Shown in pieces: positions 9,534 to 21,329 of a DNA stretch of 64,000 nucleotides. Location: positions 20,792-84,791 of the forward strand of contig JAIRVP010000069.1 in NCBI GenBank assembly GCA_031253835.1, read 5' to 3'. Source of the stretch: Burkholderia sp. Lineage in GTDB: Bacteria > Pseudomonadota > Gammaproteobacteria > Burkholderiales > Burkholderiaceae. Made by a program: the position numbers and the translations under genes. How positions within the stretch are numbered: position 1 is the first letter of the stretch; each line of letters opens with the position of its first letter. The notes under the pieces are model-generated. The model had not been told where the DNA came from, made no database searches, and was given only the letters and a program-made list of their open reading frames with translations.

Positions 9534-10568
9534 ATGGATCAACACGTGGCGTGCAGAGAAGAACCGACCGCCGAAGACACGCGGCGCAACGCGCAGGGTG
9601 ACGACGCGCTCGCCGGGCAGGCCGTCGTCAGCGTCGCGCACGATGCGGACGAGCAGGCGCGCAACCTGATCGGCTGGCGGCAGACCTACGACCAGCTCGC
9701 GGCCGGCCGCTTCGTCGGCACGCTGACCGAGCTGCCGCTCGACACGATGAAGCTGTTTCGCGAATCGACGAGCCATTTGCTGCGCCAGGCGTGCGAAGTG
9801 CGTGGCGACGCGTACTGGTTCGGCATTCCGCTCGTGTGCGACGGCAACGCACGCGTCGATGCGTGCCGGATCGGGCCCGGCGCGCTCGCGTTCCGGCCCG
9901 GCAACGTCGAATTCGAACTGGTGACGCCCGCGCAGTTCTCGATCTACGGCGTTGTCGTGCGCGGCGACGTGCTGCGCCGCTATGCGGAGGAAGTCGAGCA
10001 CCGCGCGCTCGACGAGCGGCTGTTCACGCAGCGCGTGATGCAGGTCGGCGATGCGCGGCTCGCGCGCCTGTGCGCGTTGCTCGGCCGCCGCCTCGACGGC
10101 GCGGTGGCGATGGCCGGCCCGCTGGCCGATGCGCAGCGCGACGACCTGCAGGCCGACGTGCTGGCCGCGCTGTTCGACGTGTGCGCGCAACCGGCCGACG
10201 ATGGCAGCGGCGCCGCGCCGTCGACGCGCCGCTGGATCGTCGAGCAGGCGCGCGACTATGTGCTCGCGCACCGCACGCGCCCGGTCGGCGTGCCGGAGCT
10301 GTGCGAGCAGTTGCTCGTGAGTCGGCGCACACTGCAGTACTGCTTCCAGGACGTGCTCGGGATGGCGCCCGCGACCTACCTGCGCACGCTGCGGCTGAAC
10401 GGCGCGCGGCGCGACCTGTGCGGTCGCGCGGCCGGCTCGGTGCAGGATGTCGCGGAGGCGTGGGGTTTCTGGCACCTGAGCCAGTTCGCGACCGACTACC
10501 GGCGCCTGTTCGGCAAGCGGCCGTCGGAGACGCTGCGCGATCGCGCGGTGATGGTCGCGGCGGGCTGA
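9534..10568 (+). CDS. eutR: AraC-family regulator, EutR-like
   Basis: A 344-residue transcription activator. The N-terminal part closely recalls EutR of enterobacteria: LIGWRQTYDQLAAGRFVGTL, then TSHLLRQACEVRGDAYWFGI. The C-terminal residues from about 245 form the two helix-turn-helix motifs of the AraC family (VPELCEQLLVSRRTLQYCFQ, with the second one around VQDVAEAWGFWHLSQFATDY). GAGGGAGG ahead of ATG 9534 fixes the start; the open frame upstream to 9354 lacks similarity. EutR responds to ethanolamine plus adenosylcobalamin in enterobacteria; the same role is inferred here from the nearby eutBC. The gene may itself be transcribed from a sigma-54-like promoter. Confidence 0.85.
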   Translation: MDQHVACREEPTAEDTRRNAQGDDALAGQAVVSVAHDADEQARNLIGWRQTYDQLAAGRFVGTLTELPLDTMKLFRESTSHLLRQACEVRGDAYWFGIPLVCDGNARVDACRIGPGALAFRPGNVEFELVTPAQFSIYGVVVRGDVLRRYAEEVEHRALDERLFTQRVMQVGDARLARLCALLGRRLDGAVAMAGPLADAQRDDLQADVLAALFDVCAQPADDGSGAAPSTRRWIVEQARDYVLAHRTRPVGVPELCEQLLVSRRTLQYCFQDVLGMAPATYLRTLRLNGARRDLCGRAAGSVQDVAEAWGFWHLSQFATDYRRLFGKRPSETLRDRAVMVAAG

Positions 10569-10616
10569 CGAAGGCGGCGCGGCTGGTGCGCCGGCTGGCT
10601 GCCGCGCCCTGTTTCC

Positions 10617-11714
10617 TTATCCGGTGGTCGTCGCCGCCGCATCGCGCGGCGCGGGCCACGGCAGTCCATCCCAGTCGACCTTCCGGTAAGCGGCCTCGAC
10701 CGCTGCCAGATCGTCCGGCCGCTCGCTGCGGTGCAGCCCGTGCAAGTCGGCCGGCAGGTCGAGTTCGACCGGCACGCAATGCGGATAGTCGCGCACGCGC
10801 AGCGCCGGCCCGATCGTCGTGAAGCACGCGAGCGCCGGCACGTCGAAACCGTCGGCGAGATGCAGCGCGGCCGTGTCGGGCGCGAACAGCACGCTGGCGC
10901 CCTTGACCCATGCGATGAAGCGCGCGGTGTCGGTCGCGTCGCCGCTCACGTCGACGTAATCCGGATGCGCGACCGGGCCGAAGCCGGCCACCGGCAGCCC
11001 GTAGCGCTGCACGAGCCGTTCCACGAACACCGCGCGCAGCGCAGGCGGCACGCTGCGCACGGCCGTGCTCGCATTCGGGCAGAACAGCACGTACGGCCGC
11101 TGCCACGCTGCCGGCAATGCGGGCAGCGGCAACCGTGCGAGCCAGCGGTTGCGCTTCGCGGCGGCCGGCACGGTGGCCGGATCGACGCCGAGCGCATCGA
11201 GGAAGAAATCGATCATCGGCAGCCGCGCGAACGCGGGCCAGTACAGGTGATTGCCGACGTCGATGCACGGCGCATCGGCGGGCAGCGCTTCGACAGGGCA
11301 CGGCAACGCGCGCGACGGCGCGACGACGTCGGCCGCGAGCGCATACAGCGCATCGACGTAGCGCGGCGCGCGGGCCGGCCGGTACAGCGTGACGCGCAGG
11401 CCCGGGTGGGCCGCACGCAGCGCGGCGACGGCCGTCAGCCCGATCACCGAATCGCCGAGCGTGACGCCCATTCCGTTGATGACGTGCACATGCCGCGCGC
11501 CGTCGTAGTCGAGCCGGAACGGCCGGTGCGCGGCGTGCAGCAGCCCGAGCGCGGGGGCGGCCGGCACGTGGCCGTCGGCGCGCCCGCCACCGTGCTCGAC
11601 GTCGTACGGCGCGACGAGCGTGCCGTCGGGCGCGAGCAGCGTGCCGGGGCAGGCGAGCGCGTCCTCATGCGACAGCGCGACGCCGGGCGGCGCGGTGTGC
11701 GCGTCCACCGTCAT
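10617..11714 (-). CDS. Heptosyltransferase-like (GT9 family) glycosyltransferase
   Basis: A 365-residue protein resembling the ADP-heptose:LPS heptosyltransferase family (GT9, GT-B fold). Signs are HVINGMGVTLGDSVIGLTAV (resembling the N-terminal R-x-G-D-x3-T region of GT9) and, in the C-terminal half, VLFAPDTAALHLADGFDVPA, which matches the D-T-G-x-x-H-L-A motif of these enzymes. The first 90 residues are an unusual extension naming no known domain. The ATG overlaps the stop of the upstream TPP-enzyme gene by four bases, so the two are translationally coupled. The acceptor is unknown. The canonical lysine/glutamate donor-binding residues of GT9 are not obvious, so it may be a divergent or inactive member. 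Confidence 0.65.
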   Translation of the reverse strand: MTVDAHTAPPGVALSHEDALACPGTLLAPDGTLVAPYDVEHGGGRADGHVPAAPALGLLHAAHRPFRLDYDGARHVHVINGMGVTLGDSVIGLTAVAALRAAHPGLRVTLYRPARAPRYVDALYALAADVVAPSRALPCPVEALPADAPCIDVGNHLYWPAFARLPMIDFFLDALGVDPATVPAAAKRNRWLARLPLPALPAAWQRPYVLFCPNASTAVRSVPPALRAVFVERLVQRYGLPVAGFGPVAHPDYVDVSGDATDTARFIAWVKGASVLFAPDTAALHLADGFDVPALACFTTIGPALRVRDYPHCVPVELDLPADLHGLHRSERPDDLAAVEAAYRKVDWDGLPWPAPRDAAATTTG

Positions 11715-13414
11715 CCGCCGCGCGCGCGGCGGCCTTGCTCGCGGATCTGTTCGAGCGTCGCGGCCGGCGTACTGGCGTCCTGCGGAATGCGGATCTCGAT
11801 CACCGCGGGCAGCCCGCAAGTCAGTGCGCGTTCGAGCGCGGGCGCGAAATCGGCGGTGCGCTCGACCGTCTCGCCGTGCGCGCCGAATGCACGCGCATAG
11901 GCGGCGAAATCGGGATTCGTGAGCCCCGTGCCGTGTACGCGGCCCGGGTAGTTGCGCTCCTGATGCATGCGGATCGTGCCGAAATGGCCGTTGTTGACGA
12001 CGATCGCGACGACGTTCAGCCCGTACTGCATCGCGGTCGCGAGTTCGTTGCCGGCCATCATGAAGCAGCCGTCGCCCGCGAGCGCGACGACCGCGCGCGA
12101 CGGGTACAGCGACTTCGCGGCGAGTGCGGCCGGCAGCCCGTAGCCCATTGCGCCGCTGGTCGGCGCGAGCTGCGAGCGGAAGTGCCGGTACGCGAAGTGG
12201 CGATGCAGCCAGATCGCATAGTTGCCGGCGCCGTTGGTCAGGATCGCATCGTGCGGCAGGCGCTCGCGCAACTGCACCATCACGTCGCCGAGCTGCACGT
12301 CGCCGGGCATCGGCAGCGGCGCATGCCATTCGCGGTACGCGCGATGCGCGTCGGCGGCCGTGCCGGCCCATGCCGGACGTTCGGGCGGTTCGAGCGCGGC
12401 GAGCGGCGCGGCGATCTCGGGCATCCCCGACACGATCGGCAGGTCGGCCGCATACACGCGGCCGAGTTCATCGGCGCCCTGGTGCACGTGGATCAGCGTC
12501 TGGCGCGTCTTCGGGATGTCGAGCAGCGTGTAGCCGCCGGTCGTCGCTTCGCCGAGGCGCGGCCCGATCACGAGCAGCAGATCGGCGTCGCGGATGCGTT
12601 TCGCGAGCGCGGGATTGATCCCGAGCCCGACGTCGCCCGCGTAGTTCGGGTGCGCGTTGTCGATCGTGTCCTGGAAGCGGAACGCGCACGCGACCGGCAG
12701 TTGCCAGCGTTCGACGAAGGTGCGCAGGTTCGCGCAGGCGTCGGGCGTCCAGCCGCTGCCGCCGACGATCGCGACCGGCCGTTCCGCGCGGGCGAGCCGC
12801 TCGCGCAGCTCGTCGACCTGCGCGGCCGACGGCGCGGCCGCGACGCGTTTCGCGGCCGGCACGACGGGCTGCGCCGCGCACGCTTCGGACAGCACGTCCT
12901 CCGGCAGCGCGAGCACGACCGGGCCGGGGCGGCCCGACGTCGCGACGTGGAACGCATGGCTCAGGTACTCGGGGATACGGCGCGGGTCGTCGATCTGCGC
13001 GACCCATTTCGCCATCTGGCCGAACATCCGGCGGTAGTCGATTTCCTGGAAGGCTTCGCGGTCGAGGTGCTCGCGCGCGCACTGGCCGACGAACAGGATC
13101 ATCGGCGTCGAATCCTGGAACGCGGTGTGCACGCCGATCGACGCATGGGTCGCGCCGGGCCCGCGCGTGACGAAGGCGATGCCGGGGCGGCCGGTGAGCT
13201 TGCCGACCGCTTCGGCCATGTTCGCGGCGGCCGCCTCGTGGCGGCAGACGACCGTCTGGATGCGCGCGGTGTCGTCCGCCAGCGCATCGAGTACGGCGAG
13301 GAAACTCTCGCCCGGCACGCAGAACACGCGTTCGACGTGATTGGCGAGCAACGCATCGACGAGCAGTCGTGCACCGGTGGTGGCACGCGGCTCGAGATCC
13401 TTGGAATGCGACAT
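11711..13414 (-). CDS. Thiamine-pyrophosphate-dependent enzyme, acetolactate-synthase-like
   Basis: A 567-residue protein with the three-domain layout of the acetolactate synthase/benzoylformate decarboxylase family. The N-terminal PYR domain has VFCVPGESFLAVLDAL with the cofactor-activating Glu; the central domain is Rossmann-like (VAIVGGSGWTPDACANL); the C-terminal PP domain has the GDG...NN thiamine diphosphate motif (LAGDGCFMMAGNELATAMQY to VNN). It is not a typical IlvB, since no ilvN-type small subunit follows. Instead the next gene is a GT9-like glycosyltransferase, overlapping by four bases. The substrate is unknown; an alpha-keto acid is likely. Confidence 0.88.
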   Translation of the reverse strand: MSHSKDLEPRATTGARLLVDALLANHVERVFCVPGESFLAVLDALADDTARIQTVVCRHEAAAANMAEAVGKLTGRPGIAFVTRGPGATHASIGVHTAFQDSTPMILFVGQCAREHLDREAFQEIDYRRMFGQMAKWVAQIDDPRRIPEYLSHAFHVATSGRPGPVVLALPEDVLSEACAAQPVVPAAKRVAAAPSAAQVDELRERLARAERPVAIVGGSGWTPDACANLRTFVERWQLPVACAFRFQDTIDNAHPNYAGDVGLGINPALAKRIRDADLLLVIGPRLGEATTGGYTLLDIPKTRQTLIHVHQGADELGRVYAADLPIVSGMPEIAAPLAALEPPERPAWAGTAADAHRAYREWHAPLPMPGDVQLGDVMVQLRERLPHDAILTNGAGNYAIWLHRHFAYRHFRSQLAPTSGAMGYGLPAALAAKSLYPSRAVVALAGDGCFMMAGNELATAMQYGLNVVAIVVNNGHFGTIRMHQERNYPGRVHGTGLTNPDFAAYARAFGAHGETVERTADFAPALERALTCGLPAVIEIRIPQDASTPAATLEQIREQGRRARGG

Positions 13415-13492
13415 GGGCTGCCGTCTCCCTGGGTAGCGGGACGTACAGCTTACGCCCGTTGGCGGGGCGCTGAATAGTGTCGGAACGAACAG

Positions 13493-13534
13493 GGTGACGG
13501 CGGCGCGCAGCGATGCGCACGCGCCGCCGTCACC
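13493..13534 (-). terminator. Fifteen-base-pair inverted repeat after sdaA
   Basis: The perfect repeat GGTGACGGCGGCGCG / CGCGCCGCCGTCACC with a 12-base loop begins three bases beyond the sdaA stop codon. There is no U tract. It probably ends or stabilises the sdaA transcript and separates it from the downstream TPP-enzyme gene on the same strand. Confidence 0.6.
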
Positions 13535-13537
13535 GCA

Positions 13538-14926
13538 TCAGCACTCGACGATATTGACGGCCAGCCCGCCGCGCGACGTTTCCTTGTACTTCGTCTTCAT
13601 GTCGGCGCCCGTCTCGCGCATCGTCTTGATTACGGAGTCGAGCGACACGTAGTGCGAGCCGTCGCCGCGCAGCGCCATGCGCGCCGCGTTGACGGCCTTC
13701 ACGGACGCCATCGCGTTGCGCTCGATGCACGGGATCTGCACCATCCCGCCGACCGGGTCGCAGGTGAGGCCGAGGTTGTGTTCCATCCCGATTTCGGCTG
13801 CGTTCTCGACCTGCTGCGGCGTGCCGCCGAGCACGGCCGCGAGTGCACCGGCCGCCATCGAGCACGCGACGCCCACCTCGCCCTGGCAACCGACTTCGGC
13901 ACCCGAGATCGACGCGTTGAGCTTGTAAAGAATGCCGATCGCGGCGGCCGTCAGCAGGAAGTCGATCACGCCTTGCTCGTTCGCACCGGGCGTGAAGCGC
14001 GTGTAGTAGTGCAGCACGGCCGGGATGATGCCGGCCGCGCCGTTGGTCGGCGCGGTGACGACACGGCCGCCAGCGGCGTTTTCCTCGTTGACCGCGATCG
14101 CGTACAGGTTGATCCAGTCGATCATCGACAGCGGATCCTGCAGCGCGCGCTCCGGGCTGCCCGTCAGCGTGCGGTACAGCTGCGGCGCGCGGCGCTTGAC
14201 CTGGAACGGGCCGGGCAGGTTGCCGTCGGCATCGGGGTTGCCGATCCCGCAGCCGCGCGACACGCACGACTGCATCACGGCCCAGATCTTCAGCAGCCCG
14301 TCGCGCGTTTCTTCCTCGGTGTGCCACGCGCGCTCGTTGTCCCACATCAGCTGCGCGATCGACTTGCCGGTCGACGCGGTCAGCGCGAGCAGCTCGGCGC
14401 CGGTGCGGAACGGGTGCGTCATCTGCTCGGCCGCACTCAGCACCTTCGTGTTCGGCGCGCCGGCCGTCACGACGAAGCCGCCGCCGACCGACAGGTAGGT
14501 GCGCTCGACCAGTACCGCGCCGTTCGCGTCGGATGCGCGCAGTTTCATTCCGTTCGGATGCTCGGGCAGCGCCTGGCGGTAGAACGCGATGTTCTCCTTC
14601 AGCACGAACGGCACGGGATGCGTGCCGAGCAGTGCGAGCTGCTTCGACTTGCGGATCTCCTCCAGCCGCGCGTCGATCGTGTCGGGGTCGACGGTGTCGG
14701 GCGCGTCGCCGAGCAGGCCGAGCATCACGCCGCGGTCGGTGCCGTGGCCCTTGCCGGTCGCGCCGAGCGAGCCGTACAGCTCGACCTTTACGTGGGCCGT
14801 CGCGTCGAGCTGCCCGTCGCGCTCGAGGCCCTGGACGAACATCAGCGCCGCGCGCATCGGTCCGACCGTGTGCGAACTGGACGGACCGATGCCGATCTTG
14901 AAGAGGTCAAACACGCTGACTGCCAT
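13538..14926 (-). CDS. sdaA: L-serine dehydratase (L-serine ammonia-lyase), single chain
   Basis: A 462-residue iron-sulfur enzyme that deaminates L-serine to pyruvate in the cytoplasm. The N-terminal domain starts SVFDLFKIGIGPSSSHTVGP, the SdaA signature. The catalytic domain carries cysteines expected to ligate the 4Fe-4S cluster in SCVSRGCGIGNPDADG and GMVQIPCIERNA, plus NEENAAGGRVVTAPTNGAAG. Alpha and beta parts are fused as in the E. coli enzyme. The gene stands alone, with a strong hairpin after its stop. Glycine cleavage genes lie upstream on the same strand, so serine/glycine catabolism is clustered here. Confidence 0.96.
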   Translation of the reverse strand: MAVSVFDLFKIGIGPSSSHTVGPMRAALMFVQGLERDGQLDATAHVKVELYGSLGATGKGHGTDRGVMLGLLGDAPDTVDPDTIDARLEEIRKSKQLALLGTHPVPFVLKENIAFYRQALPEHPNGMKLRASDANGAVLVERTYLSVGGGFVVTAGAPNTKVLSAAEQMTHPFRTGAELLALTASTGKSIAQLMWDNERAWHTEEETRDGLLKIWAVMQSCVSRGCGIGNPDADGNLPGPFQVKRRAPQLYRTLTGSPERALQDPLSMIDWINLYAIAVNEENAAGGRVVTAPTNGAAGIIPAVLHYYTRFTPGANEQGVIDFLLTAAAIGILYKLNASISGAEVGCQGEVGVACSMAAGALAAVLGGTPQQVENAAEIGMEHNLGLTCDPVGGMVQIPCIERNAMASVKAVNAARMALRGDGSHYVSLDSVIKTMRETGADMKTKYKETSRGGLAVNIVEC

Positions 14927-14956
14927 TTCGATACCTGCCTTGCTATAAGAATAATG

Positions 14957-16099
14957 CTAGCGCGCCTGCAATGGCAGGCACGCGGCGAGCCATGCGGGCG
15001 GCGTTGGGGAAAGCTGCTGCGCGACGCGGGCATAGCGCCCGTCGAGCCGCGCGGCCAGATGAAAGAGTTCGGTGGCGTTTTTCGGGTCCCACTGCCCCGT
15101 GTAACCCGGCAGGCCGGCCTCGCGGCGCTTCGCGTCGAACGGCACCGGCGAATTCACGAATTCCTCGTGCGTTTTCTCGCCGAGCGCGTACGGCACGAGC
15201 CAGTCGAGTGCGGCCGCGAGCGTCGCGCCGTTCGCGCCGCGCTCGCGTAGCCAGTTGCGGTTGAAGCGGCGCGCGGCGAGCGCGGCCGTCACCAGCGGCT
15301 GCAGGTCGTAGACCGCGTAATGCAGCGCATCGCGTTCCTCGAAGTCCCACGTCTTGCCGTCCGGGCCGATGTTGTCGGCGAGATGCTCGACGAACAGCCG
15401 CTGCGCGGCGTTCATCATCTTGCGGTCGCCGAGCGTGAACGCGGACAGCGCGATCAGCTTGATCCGGTGGCTCTGCCAGTTGTTGCGCCAGGTGCCGGTG
15501 AGCGGGCGCTTCTGCGCGTCGATCTGCGCGACATAGCCGGCACCGAGCTTCGCGATGAACGCGGCCGTCGCATTGCGCGTTTTTACCGGCAGCGCGCTCG
15601 CGGTCATGTCGTACGCGACGATCAGGCTCTCGAAGCGCGTTTCGTCGATCGGGTTGAAGCTCGGCTGGTAGGTCGAGACCCACGCGGACAGGAAGCGGTC
15701 GACGAGCTGCAGGTAGCGCGGCGCGTTCGTCACGCGCCACGCGAGCGCTGCGTCGCGCATCAGGTCCATGTCCTTCAGCGCGGCCGCACTCTGGTCGTAG
15801 ATGCCTTCGTGCGGCAGCGTGCCCTCGGTGTGCACGCGCGCCATCGCCTTCGGCTGCTCGCCGATGCGCGCGTCGACGCTGCGGATCAGCGCCTGCACGC
15901 CCGGCTCGGCCTGCGTCGTCTCGCTCGCCTGCAGCGCCGGCGCCGCGCAGAAATTCATCGCCGCGCGCGCGCTGCCGGCCGCGCCGAGGCCGGCAGCGGC
16001 CAGCGACAGCGAGGCGACGAGCATCGGCACGAACCGGCCTGCGCGCGTGCGCGGCCGCCTCTTGGTTGCACCATGGCCCGGAAACATCGGACGCACCAT
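14957..16099 (-). CDS. Exported alginate-lyase-like protein (PL5 family)
   Basis: A 380-residue protein with a long cationic N-terminus, a hydrophobic segment and a plausible signal-peptidase site at AGSARA-AMNFC, so it is probably periplasmic. The mature part looks like the all-alpha alginate lyase domain of PL5/AlgL: IYDQSAAALKDMDLMRDAAL, then the catalytic-region motif TGTWRNNWQSHRIKLIAL, and FDAKRREAGLPGYTG near the C-terminus. ATG 16099 is chosen because AAGGAG sits six bases upstream; the longer frame to 16225 passes through the gcvP terminator. No alginate genes are nearby, so the true polymer substrate is open. Confidence 0.8.
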   Translation of the reverse strand: MVRPMFPGHGATKRRPRTRAGRFVPMLVASLSLAAAGLGAAGSARAAMNFCAAPALQASETTQAEPGVQALIRSVDARIGEQPKAMARVHTEGTLPHEGIYDQSAAALKDMDLMRDAALAWRVTNAPRYLQLVDRFLSAWVSTYQPSFNPIDETRFESLIVAYDMTASALPVKTRNATAAFIAKLGAGYVAQIDAQKRPLTGTWRNNWQSHRIKLIALSAFTLGDRKMMNAAQRLFVEHLADNIGPDGKTWDFEERDALHYAVYDLQPLVTAALAARRFNRNWLRERGANGATLAAALDWLVPYALGEKTHEEFVNSPVPFDAKRREAGLPGYTGQWDPKNATELFHLAARLDGRYARVAQQLSPTPPAWLAACLPLQAR

Positions 16100-16180
16100 G
16101 CGGAACTCCTTCATTGGCTGGATCGCGTGTGATGTTAGCCGGATTGGCGGGGGAACGTGAACCGGTTCGCCCGGCGAACG

Positions 16181-16214
16181 AAAAAACCGCACGCAACCCC
16201 GGGTTGCGTGCGGT
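16181..16214 (-). terminator. Intrinsic terminator of the gcv operon
   Basis: On the minus strand, CCGCACGCAAC pairs with GTTGCGTGCGG through a short CCCGG-type loop, followed by TTTTTT. It lies about 40 bases past the gcvP stop. Confidence 0.88.
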
Positions 16215-16250
16215 GCGGTCACCATCGGGCGGCTCCTGGCCTGGCGTGCG

Positions 16251-19178
<2,928 letters not shown>

Positions 19179-19238
19179 GGCGTGACTCTGGTCCCGCGCG
19201 GGCCGGCTGGCCGGCGCCGCGCGGTTCGGGTAGGGGAT

Positions 19239-19619
19239 TTAGTCGATCAGCTTGCTGTAGGCGGCTGCGTCGATCAGCTTGTCGGTCGATGCGCCGGCCG
19301 CGAGCTTGATCTTGAAGAGCCACACGCCGTACGCGTCGCTGTTCACTTCTTCCGGCGCGTCGGTGGCTTCTTCGTTGATGGCGATGATCTCGCCCGACAC
19401 CGGCGAGTAGATGTCGGATGCCGCCTTCACCGATTCGACGACGCCGACGGCGTCGCCTTCCTTCACTTGCTTGCCGACTGCCGGCAGCTCGAGGAACACG
19501 ATGTCGCCAAGCGTGTTCTGCGCGTGGTCGGTGATGCCGACCGTCAGCGTGCCGTCTGCCTCGGCGCGGATCCACTCGTGTTCGTCGGTGTATTTCAGCT
19601 CGACCGGGACGTTGCTCAT
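19239..19619 (-). CDS. gcvH: Glycine cleavage system H protein
   Basis: A 126-residue lipoyl carrier that shuttles the aminomethyl intermediate among the P, T and L proteins. The sequence starts MSNVPVELKYTDEHEWIRAE, and the lipoylated lysine is Lys65 in VVESVKAASDIYSPVSGE. AGGAG lies ahead of the ATG (minus strand, 19620-19630). It sits between gcvT and gcvP, with 116 bases to gcvT and 60 to gcvP. Confidence 0.98.
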   Translation of the reverse strand: MSNVPVELKYTDEHEWIRAEADGTLTVGITDHAQNTLGDIVFLELPAVGKQVKEGDAVGVVESVKAASDIYSPVSGEIIAINEEATDAPEEVNSDAYGVWLFKIKLAAGASTDKLIDAAAYSKLID

Positions 19620-19639
19620 CGGATGCTCCTGGATAAAAG

Positions 19640-19735
19640 GGTGTGATTCGTTCTTCTGGCGCGCCGCCATGGCGCGCCGGGTATGGTTGCGCCGGGCGCC
19701 ATCTCCCGGCTTACCGGGAGGCAGCCCCCCGGCCG
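19640..19735 (-). repeat. Palindromic spacer between gcvT and gcvH
   Basis: The gap holds GGCGCGCC-GCCAT-GGCGCGCC (19660-19680) and a second GC-rich dyad, TCTCCCGGCTTACCGGGAG (19702-19720). They could be mRNA stability or processing hairpins between the first two genes of the operon. Confidence 0.45.
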
Positions 19736-20854
19736 TTACGCAGCGAGGACCTTGCCGTTGCGCACGAACGGCAGTTTTACCACGCGCGCGGGAAGATTCT
19801 TGTCTCGAATTTGCACCTGGATGAGGTCGCCGATCTGGACGGCAGCCGGTACGCGCGCGAACGCGATCGATTCCTGCATCGACGGCGAGAACGTGCCGCT
19901 CGTGATCTCGCCTTCGCCGTGCGGCGTGACGACCTTCTGGTGTGCGCGCAGCACGCCGCCCGCCTTGCCGTTTTCCTTCTGCAGGATCAGGCCGACGAAC
20001 GCGGCGCGCGTGCCGTTGGTTTCCAGTGCGGCGCGACCGACGAAGTCGCGCGGCGCGGTGAGGTCGACCGTCCATGCGAGGCCCGCGTCGAGCGGGGAGA
20101 CGGTGTCGTCCATGTCCTGGCCGTACAGGTTCATGCCGGCCTCGAGGCGCAGCGTGTCGCGCGCGCCGAGCCCGCACGGGCGCACGCCGTTTTGCTGCAG
20201 CGCGGTCCACAGCGCTTCGACGTGCACGGCCGGGACGATCACTTCGAAACCGTCTTCACCGGTATAGCCGGTGCGTGCGATGGTGAGATCGCCGAACGGC
20301 GTGGCGGCGACCTGCGCGGCGTTGAACGGCTTCAGCTCGCTGGTCGCGGCGCGGGCGGAAGGCACCGTCGTCCAGACCTTTTCGCGGGCGTTCGGGCCCT
20401 GTACGGCGACGATCGCGAAATCGCGGCGCGGCGCGATCGTGAGGCCGAAGCCGCCTTGCTCGTTCAGCTGGTTGAACCACGCGATGTCTTTCTCGGCGGT
20501 GCCGGCGTTGACGACCACGCGGAAGAATTCTTCGGTGAAGTAATAGACGATCAGGTCGTCGATGACGCCGCCCTGCGGGTTGAGCAGGCACGAGTAGAGT
20601 GCCTTGCCGGGCGTCTTGAGCTTGCCGACGTTGTTCGCGATCGCGTGCTCGAAGAACGCGCGCACGCGGCTGCCGGTGAAATCGACCACGCACATGTGCG
20701 ACACGTCGAACATGCCGGCGTCGGTGCGCACGGCTTCGTGTTCTTCGATCTGCGAGCCGTAGTTGACGGGCATGTCCCAGCCGCCGAAGTCGACCATGCG
20801 GGCATTGAGCGCGCGGTGCGCGGCGTTGAGCGGGGTGTGATTCAGTGCAGTCAT
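19736..20854 (-). CDS. gcvT: Aminomethyltransferase (glycine cleavage T protein)
   Basis: A 372-residue tetrahydrofolate-dependent enzyme that releases ammonia from the aminomethyl-lipoyl intermediate and forms methylene-THF. Family landmarks are RMVDFGGWDMPVNYGSQIEE near the N-terminus, GMFDVSHMCVVDFTG, and DTLRLEAGMNLYGQDMDD. The start MTALNHTPLNAAH is the only one matching the family length; the open frame continuing upstream runs through the riboswitch. First gene of gcvT-gcvH-gcvP, transcribed from the promoter at 21212-21240. Confidence 0.98.
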   Translation of the reverse strand: MTALNHTPLNAAHRALNARMVDFGGWDMPVNYGSQIEEHEAVRTDAGMFDVSHMCVVDFTGSRVRAFFEHAIANNVGKLKTPGKALYSCLLNPQGGVIDDLIVYYFTEEFFRVVVNAGTAEKDIAWFNQLNEQGGFGLTIAPRRDFAIVAVQGPNAREKVWTTVPSARAATSELKPFNAAQVAATPFGDLTIARTGYTGEDGFEVIVPAVHVEALWTALQQNGVRPCGLGARDTLRLEAGMNLYGQDMDDTVSPLDAGLAWTVDLTAPRDFVGRAALETNGTRAAFVGLILQKENGKAGGVLRAHQKVVTPHGEGEITSGTFSPSMQESIAFARVPAAVQIGDLIQVQIRDKNLPARVVKLPFVRNGKVLAA

Positions 20855-20944
20855 CGAGGCCTCAGGCAAGGCGCTTGCGCGCGGATCAGAACGGCCATGT
20901 GCCGACCGCCGCGGCCGATGGCCTCGAGCGATCCGGTACATGCC

Positions 20945-21205
20945 CCTCTGTCCTCGATACCTGAGAGATTGCGCGGCGGGCAAAGCCCGGCCGGCGCGCG
21001 CCCCTTCGGTGGGCAGCCTGCCCGCGCAACCAGTGCGCTGCGGGCTACTGCCGCTCTCCAGAGTGCGGGGAGAGTGCGGCCCGCGCAGTGCGCGGACGCG
21101 ATTCCCCGACGCGGTCGGTCCTTTTGCCTGAGAGTTTGCGGGTGTGCCCCTTCGGCGGCGCAACCGGTGTCGAAACCACCCGGTTACACGCTCTCCCGAC
21201 GCGTG
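20945..21205 (-). ncRNA. Tandem glycine riboswitch
   Basis: On the minus strand two successive aptamers are readable. Aptamer 1 has CGGGAGAGCG (about 21190-21199), GCCGAAGGGGC (about 21147-21157) and CTCTCAGGCAAAAGGACCG (about 21117-21135). Aptamer 2 has TGGAGAGCGG (about 21051-21060), CCGAAGGGGCGCG (about 20997-21009) and CTCTCAGGTATCGAGGACAG (about 20949-20968). These are the conserved GAGAG, CCGAAGGGG and CUCAGG elements of the class. It is followed about 90 bases later by gcvT, where glycine binding is expected to turn expression on. Confidence 0.96.
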
Positions 21206-21211
21206 CGGGCG

Positions 21212-21240
21212 ACTGTACGCGAGCAGGTGGGCATTGTCAA
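21212..21240 (-). promoter_or_regulatory. Sigma-70 promoter of gcvTHP
   Basis: On the minus strand TTGACA (21235-21240) is followed after exactly 17 bases by TACAGT (21212-21217). The start point falls near 21205, just at the 5' edge of the first glycine aptamer. Confidence 0.8.
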
Positions 21241-21329
21241 TTTGAGCAAAAGAATGTCGCTTCGCGACAAGCGGCGGCGTGGGGCGCCGCCGCTTTTGCC
21301 GGCACCGGCAGGTGCCGGCGTGGCCGGTA

